From positions 36,697 to 100,696 of the forward strand of contig DAOLDD010000011.1 of assembly GCA_035327585.1 (NCBI GenBank): DNA of 64,000 nt. The letters run 5' to 3'. Numbering within the stretch: position 1 is the first letter of the stretch; each line of letters opens with the position of its first letter. Positions 62,235 through 64,000 of this stretch are shown in pieces. Under the pieces are notes generated by a model that worked only from the letters and a program-made list of their open reading frames with translations, was not told the origin of the DNA and did not search any database. The DNA comes from JAMLJG01 sp035327585 (lineage in GTDB: Bacteria; Verrucomicrobiota; Kiritimatiellia; CAIVKH01). A program made the translations under genes and the position numbers.

Positions 62235-63931
62235 AGATCACGCGCTTTCGCGACCGGCTTATCCTGGTCCTGCTGGCGCTGCTCGTCAGCGTGCTGGGGC
62301 TCAACTTTCTGCTCGTGCAGCAGGCCAATCGCGTGAGCGCGCGCCGCGCGATCAACGAGGACTTGCAGGCGGGCGGGGTGCTGTTCGACCAGTTGATCGG
62401 CGCGCGGCTCGACAAGCTGACGCTCGGCGTCCGGTTGATGTCCGCCGACTGGGCGTTCCGCCAGTTGTTTGGCGCGACGACGGATTTTAACGATGCCATC
62501 CAGCGCGCGACCCTGTTGTCCGGCCTGCAAAATTACCTGCACCGCATGCCCGCGGCGTCTTTCCTGAAACTCGTTTCGTTGGAGGACGAACTGCTGGCCG
62601 ATACAAGCCACCCGGAATTGGCGGCGCTCGCGCCCTTCCATCCCGCGGCCTTGCTGCGCGCCGCCGAACATTCCGAGTCGTATTCCGCCCATGCGTTCGC
62701 GCTGCTGGAGGGCCGCCCGGTGTTGCTGCTCGCCGCGCCGATCGAATTGCCGGAGCCGATGGGGTGGATCGTTGCCGGATTCAGCATCGACGCTGCGCTG
62801 GCGGACGAATTCAAACGTATGGCCGCGGTGGATGTTTCGTTTGTCGAGGGTGGGGCAACACCGCGCATCCTGGCAACGACACTGCCTGCGGCGCAGGTGG
62901 AGGAGCTCACCGCGCGGCTCGCGGAACAGGACGACTGGACCGAAGTGCGGCTGGTGGGCGTGCCGTGGATCGGGTCGGCGCGCACACTGCCGGGTGGGGA
63001 TGCGATCCGCTGCCTGATCCAGCGCAACCTCGAAAGTGAACTCGCGCCGCACCGGCGGCTTGAGCGGCTGTTGCTGCTGCTCACCTTCGCCGCGTTGCTC
63101 GTGTCGGCAGGTGTGGCGGTGCGACTGGCCGCCGGCATCAGCCGTCCGGTTTCCGAACTCGCGCGCGGGGTCGCGCGGATCGGGCAGGGGAACTACCGCG
63201 AGCCGGTGGCCGTGCGCTCGCAGGATGAACTGGGTCAGTTGGCGGGCGCGTTCAACCGGATGGCCGCCGGCCTCGAGGAGCGCGACCGCGTGCGCGATTT
63301 ACTGGGCAAGGCGGTGTCTCCGGAAATCGCGGCCGAACTGCTGCGGCGTCCGCTTGCCCTGGGCGGCGAAGAGCGGATCGTGACGGTGTTGTTCACCGAC
63401 ATCCGCGGCTTCACGAGCTACAGCGAGCGCGTCCCGCCCACGGAGCTGGTGGCGGTCCTGAACGACTATTTCACCCGCGTCACGCGGGTGATCGAGGCGC
63501 ACGGCGGCATCGTGGACAAATACATCGGCGATGCCGTGATGGCGGTTTTTGGCGCGCCGCTGGAACGACCCGACCACGCGGCGCGCGCCTTGGCGTGTGC
63601 GCGGGAGCTGCTGCGGGCCATTGATGCGCTCAACCGGGAGCGGGACGCCCGCGGCGCATGGCCGCTGCACACGGGCATCGGCATTGCCACGGGCCGCGTG
63701 GTCGCGGGCAACCTGGGCTCTGAGTCGCGCCATAACTACACCGTGATGGGCGATGCCGCGAATCTCGCCGCGCGGTTGCAGGATTTGACCAAGGAGCATG
63801 GCGTGCCATGTCTCATCGCGGCGGAAACCGCCGCGGCCGCCGGCGCGATGGAGCAACTGCGCTCCATCGGCGAGGTGCCTGTCCGGGGCAAGGCGGAGCC
63901 CATTCAGGTGTATGCGTTGGTCGAATTATGA
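62231..63931 (+). CDS. Membrane adenylate/guanylate cyclase with HAMP domain
   Basis: About 566 residues: helix 1 (residues 11-31, LILVLLALLVSVLGLNFLLV), a 240-residue extracytoplasmic sensor, helix 2 (LLLLLTFAALLVSAGVAVRL), HAMP (ISRPVSELARGVARIGQGNY), then a class III cyclase with metal Asp in FTDIRGFTSYSE and DKYIGDAVMAVFGAP, and NYTVMGDAANLAARLQ. No ATG gives the first helix; a CTG at 62231, six bases after GGGGAGG and overlapping the previous TGA (CTGA), is the best start. The first GTG (62291) would remove most of helix 1. Confidence 0.85.
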   Translation: MKITRFRDRLILVLLALLVSVLGLNFLLVQQANRVSARRAINEDLQAGGVLFDQLIGARLDKLTLGVRLMSADWAFRQLFGATTDFNDAIQRATLLSGLQNYLHRMPAASFLKLVSLEDELLADTSHPELAALAPFHPAALLRAAEHSESYSAHAFALLEGRPVLLLAAPIELPEPMGWIVAGFSIDAALADEFKRMAAVDVSFVEGGATPRILATTLPAAQVEELTARLAEQDDWTEVRLVGVPWIGSARTLPGGDAIRCLIQRNLESELAPHRRLERLLLLLTFAALLVSAGVAVRLAAGISRPVSELARGVARIGQGNYREPVAVRSQDELGQLAGAFNRMAAGLEERDRVRDLLGKAVSPEIAAELLRRPLALGGEERIVTVLFTDIRGFTSYSERVPPTELVAVLNDYFTRVTRVIEAHGGIVDKYIGDAVMAVFGAPLERPDHAARALACARELLRAIDALNRERDARGAWPLHTGIGIATGRVVAGNLGSESRHNYTVMGDAANLAARLQDLTKEHGVPCLIAAETAAAAGAMEQLRSIGEVPVRGKAEPIQVYALVEL

Positions 63932-63967
63932 ACGGTCTCAAAATAGTGTAAACATCATCACGGGTGG

Positions 63968-63991
63968 ACGCCGCGCTCCGCGCGGCGTTTT
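63968..63991 (+). terminator. Rho-independent terminator
   Basis: An 8-bp stem ACGCCGCG/CGCGGCGT with CTCCG loop followed by TTTTCC, 37 bases after the cyclase gene. The T-run is short. Nothing else is seen to the window end. Confidence 0.7.
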
Positions 63992-64000
63992 CCGTGCGCG

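Overview
The window is GC-rich (roughly 60-65% by eye), densely coded bacterial chromosome with short intergenic gaps. Gene content (LpoB-type lipoprotein, outer-membrane barrels, GldG-type ABC auxiliary operon, GxxExxY protein, many intergenic word repeats) points to a Gram-negative member of the PVC group, most probably Verrucomicrobiota/Kiritimatiellota. That placement is an inference from gene style; no rRNA is present to confirm it.

Layout. 1-5.3 kb: the tail of an alpha/beta hydrolase, then a minus-strand ABC-2 export operon (ATPase, permease, GldG-like protein, DUF4340). 5.3-14.4 kb (minus): a secreted purple-acid-phosphatase-like enzyme, purH, a frameshifted GxxExxY gene, purM, purB, a lone receiver protein and an NADP oxidoreductase. 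14.5-19.2 kb: a small hypothetical, metH, and a DUF433/DUF5615 toxin-antitoxin pair. 19.2-21 kb (minus): two lipoproteins (LpoB-like and TPR). 21.3-28.5 kb (plus): rsmD-coaD, then the classical yceD-rpmF-plsX-fabH-fabD-fabG-acpP-fabF operon. 28.5-33.2 kb: DHH phosphoesterase, an ArsR-methyltransferase fusion, ahcY, pyrE. 33.2-39.7 kb: FMN reductase, a Ser/Thr kinase divergent from an L-2-hydroxyglutarate oxidase, a nucleotidyltransferase pair, a KamA-type radical SAM enzyme, a YgjP-type metallopeptidase, tRNA-Ala(CGC) and a GIY-YIG nuclease. 39.8-45.7 kb: a sigma-54 activator, a transglutaminase-like protein behind a sigma-54 promoter, an outer-membrane barrel, and acnA. 45.8-53 kb: a MazEF-like pair, uvrB, birA, coaX, trpA, manC, ruvX, truA. 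52.9-55.3 kb (minus): a TPP riboswitch governing a PnuC-family transporter, a barrel protein and a NadR-like kinase. 55.5-58.1 kb: amtB-glnK behind a sigma-54 promoter, a ferredoxin, DUF2023. 58.2-64 kb: a GHKL ATPase, bL33, an FmdB-like protein, and a three-gene barrel/cupredoxin/adenylate-cyclase operon.

Themes. (1) Methyl cycle: metH and the ArsR-methyltransferase/ahcY unit carry the same 15-bp element, each ending exactly 7 nt before the start codon, so a shared SAH/SAM-type regulon is likely. (2) Two sigma-54 promoters are readable, one beside an NtrC-type activator with paired upstream palindromes, one before amtB. (3) The TPP riboswitch marks its operon as thiamine uptake, which re-assigns the transporter (PnuT rather than PnuC) and suggests a thiamine-related role for the barrel and kinase. 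(4) A paired repeat, TTTACAGACGTTGNAAG, appears at four separate intergenic loci, always as two direct copies 31-32 bp apart; I know of no named element that matches it. Other intergenic DNA is rich in short word repeats and palindromes.

Most gene calls rest on motifs and length and were not checked by database search; start codons were chosen by ribosome-binding sites, overlaps and signal peptides.
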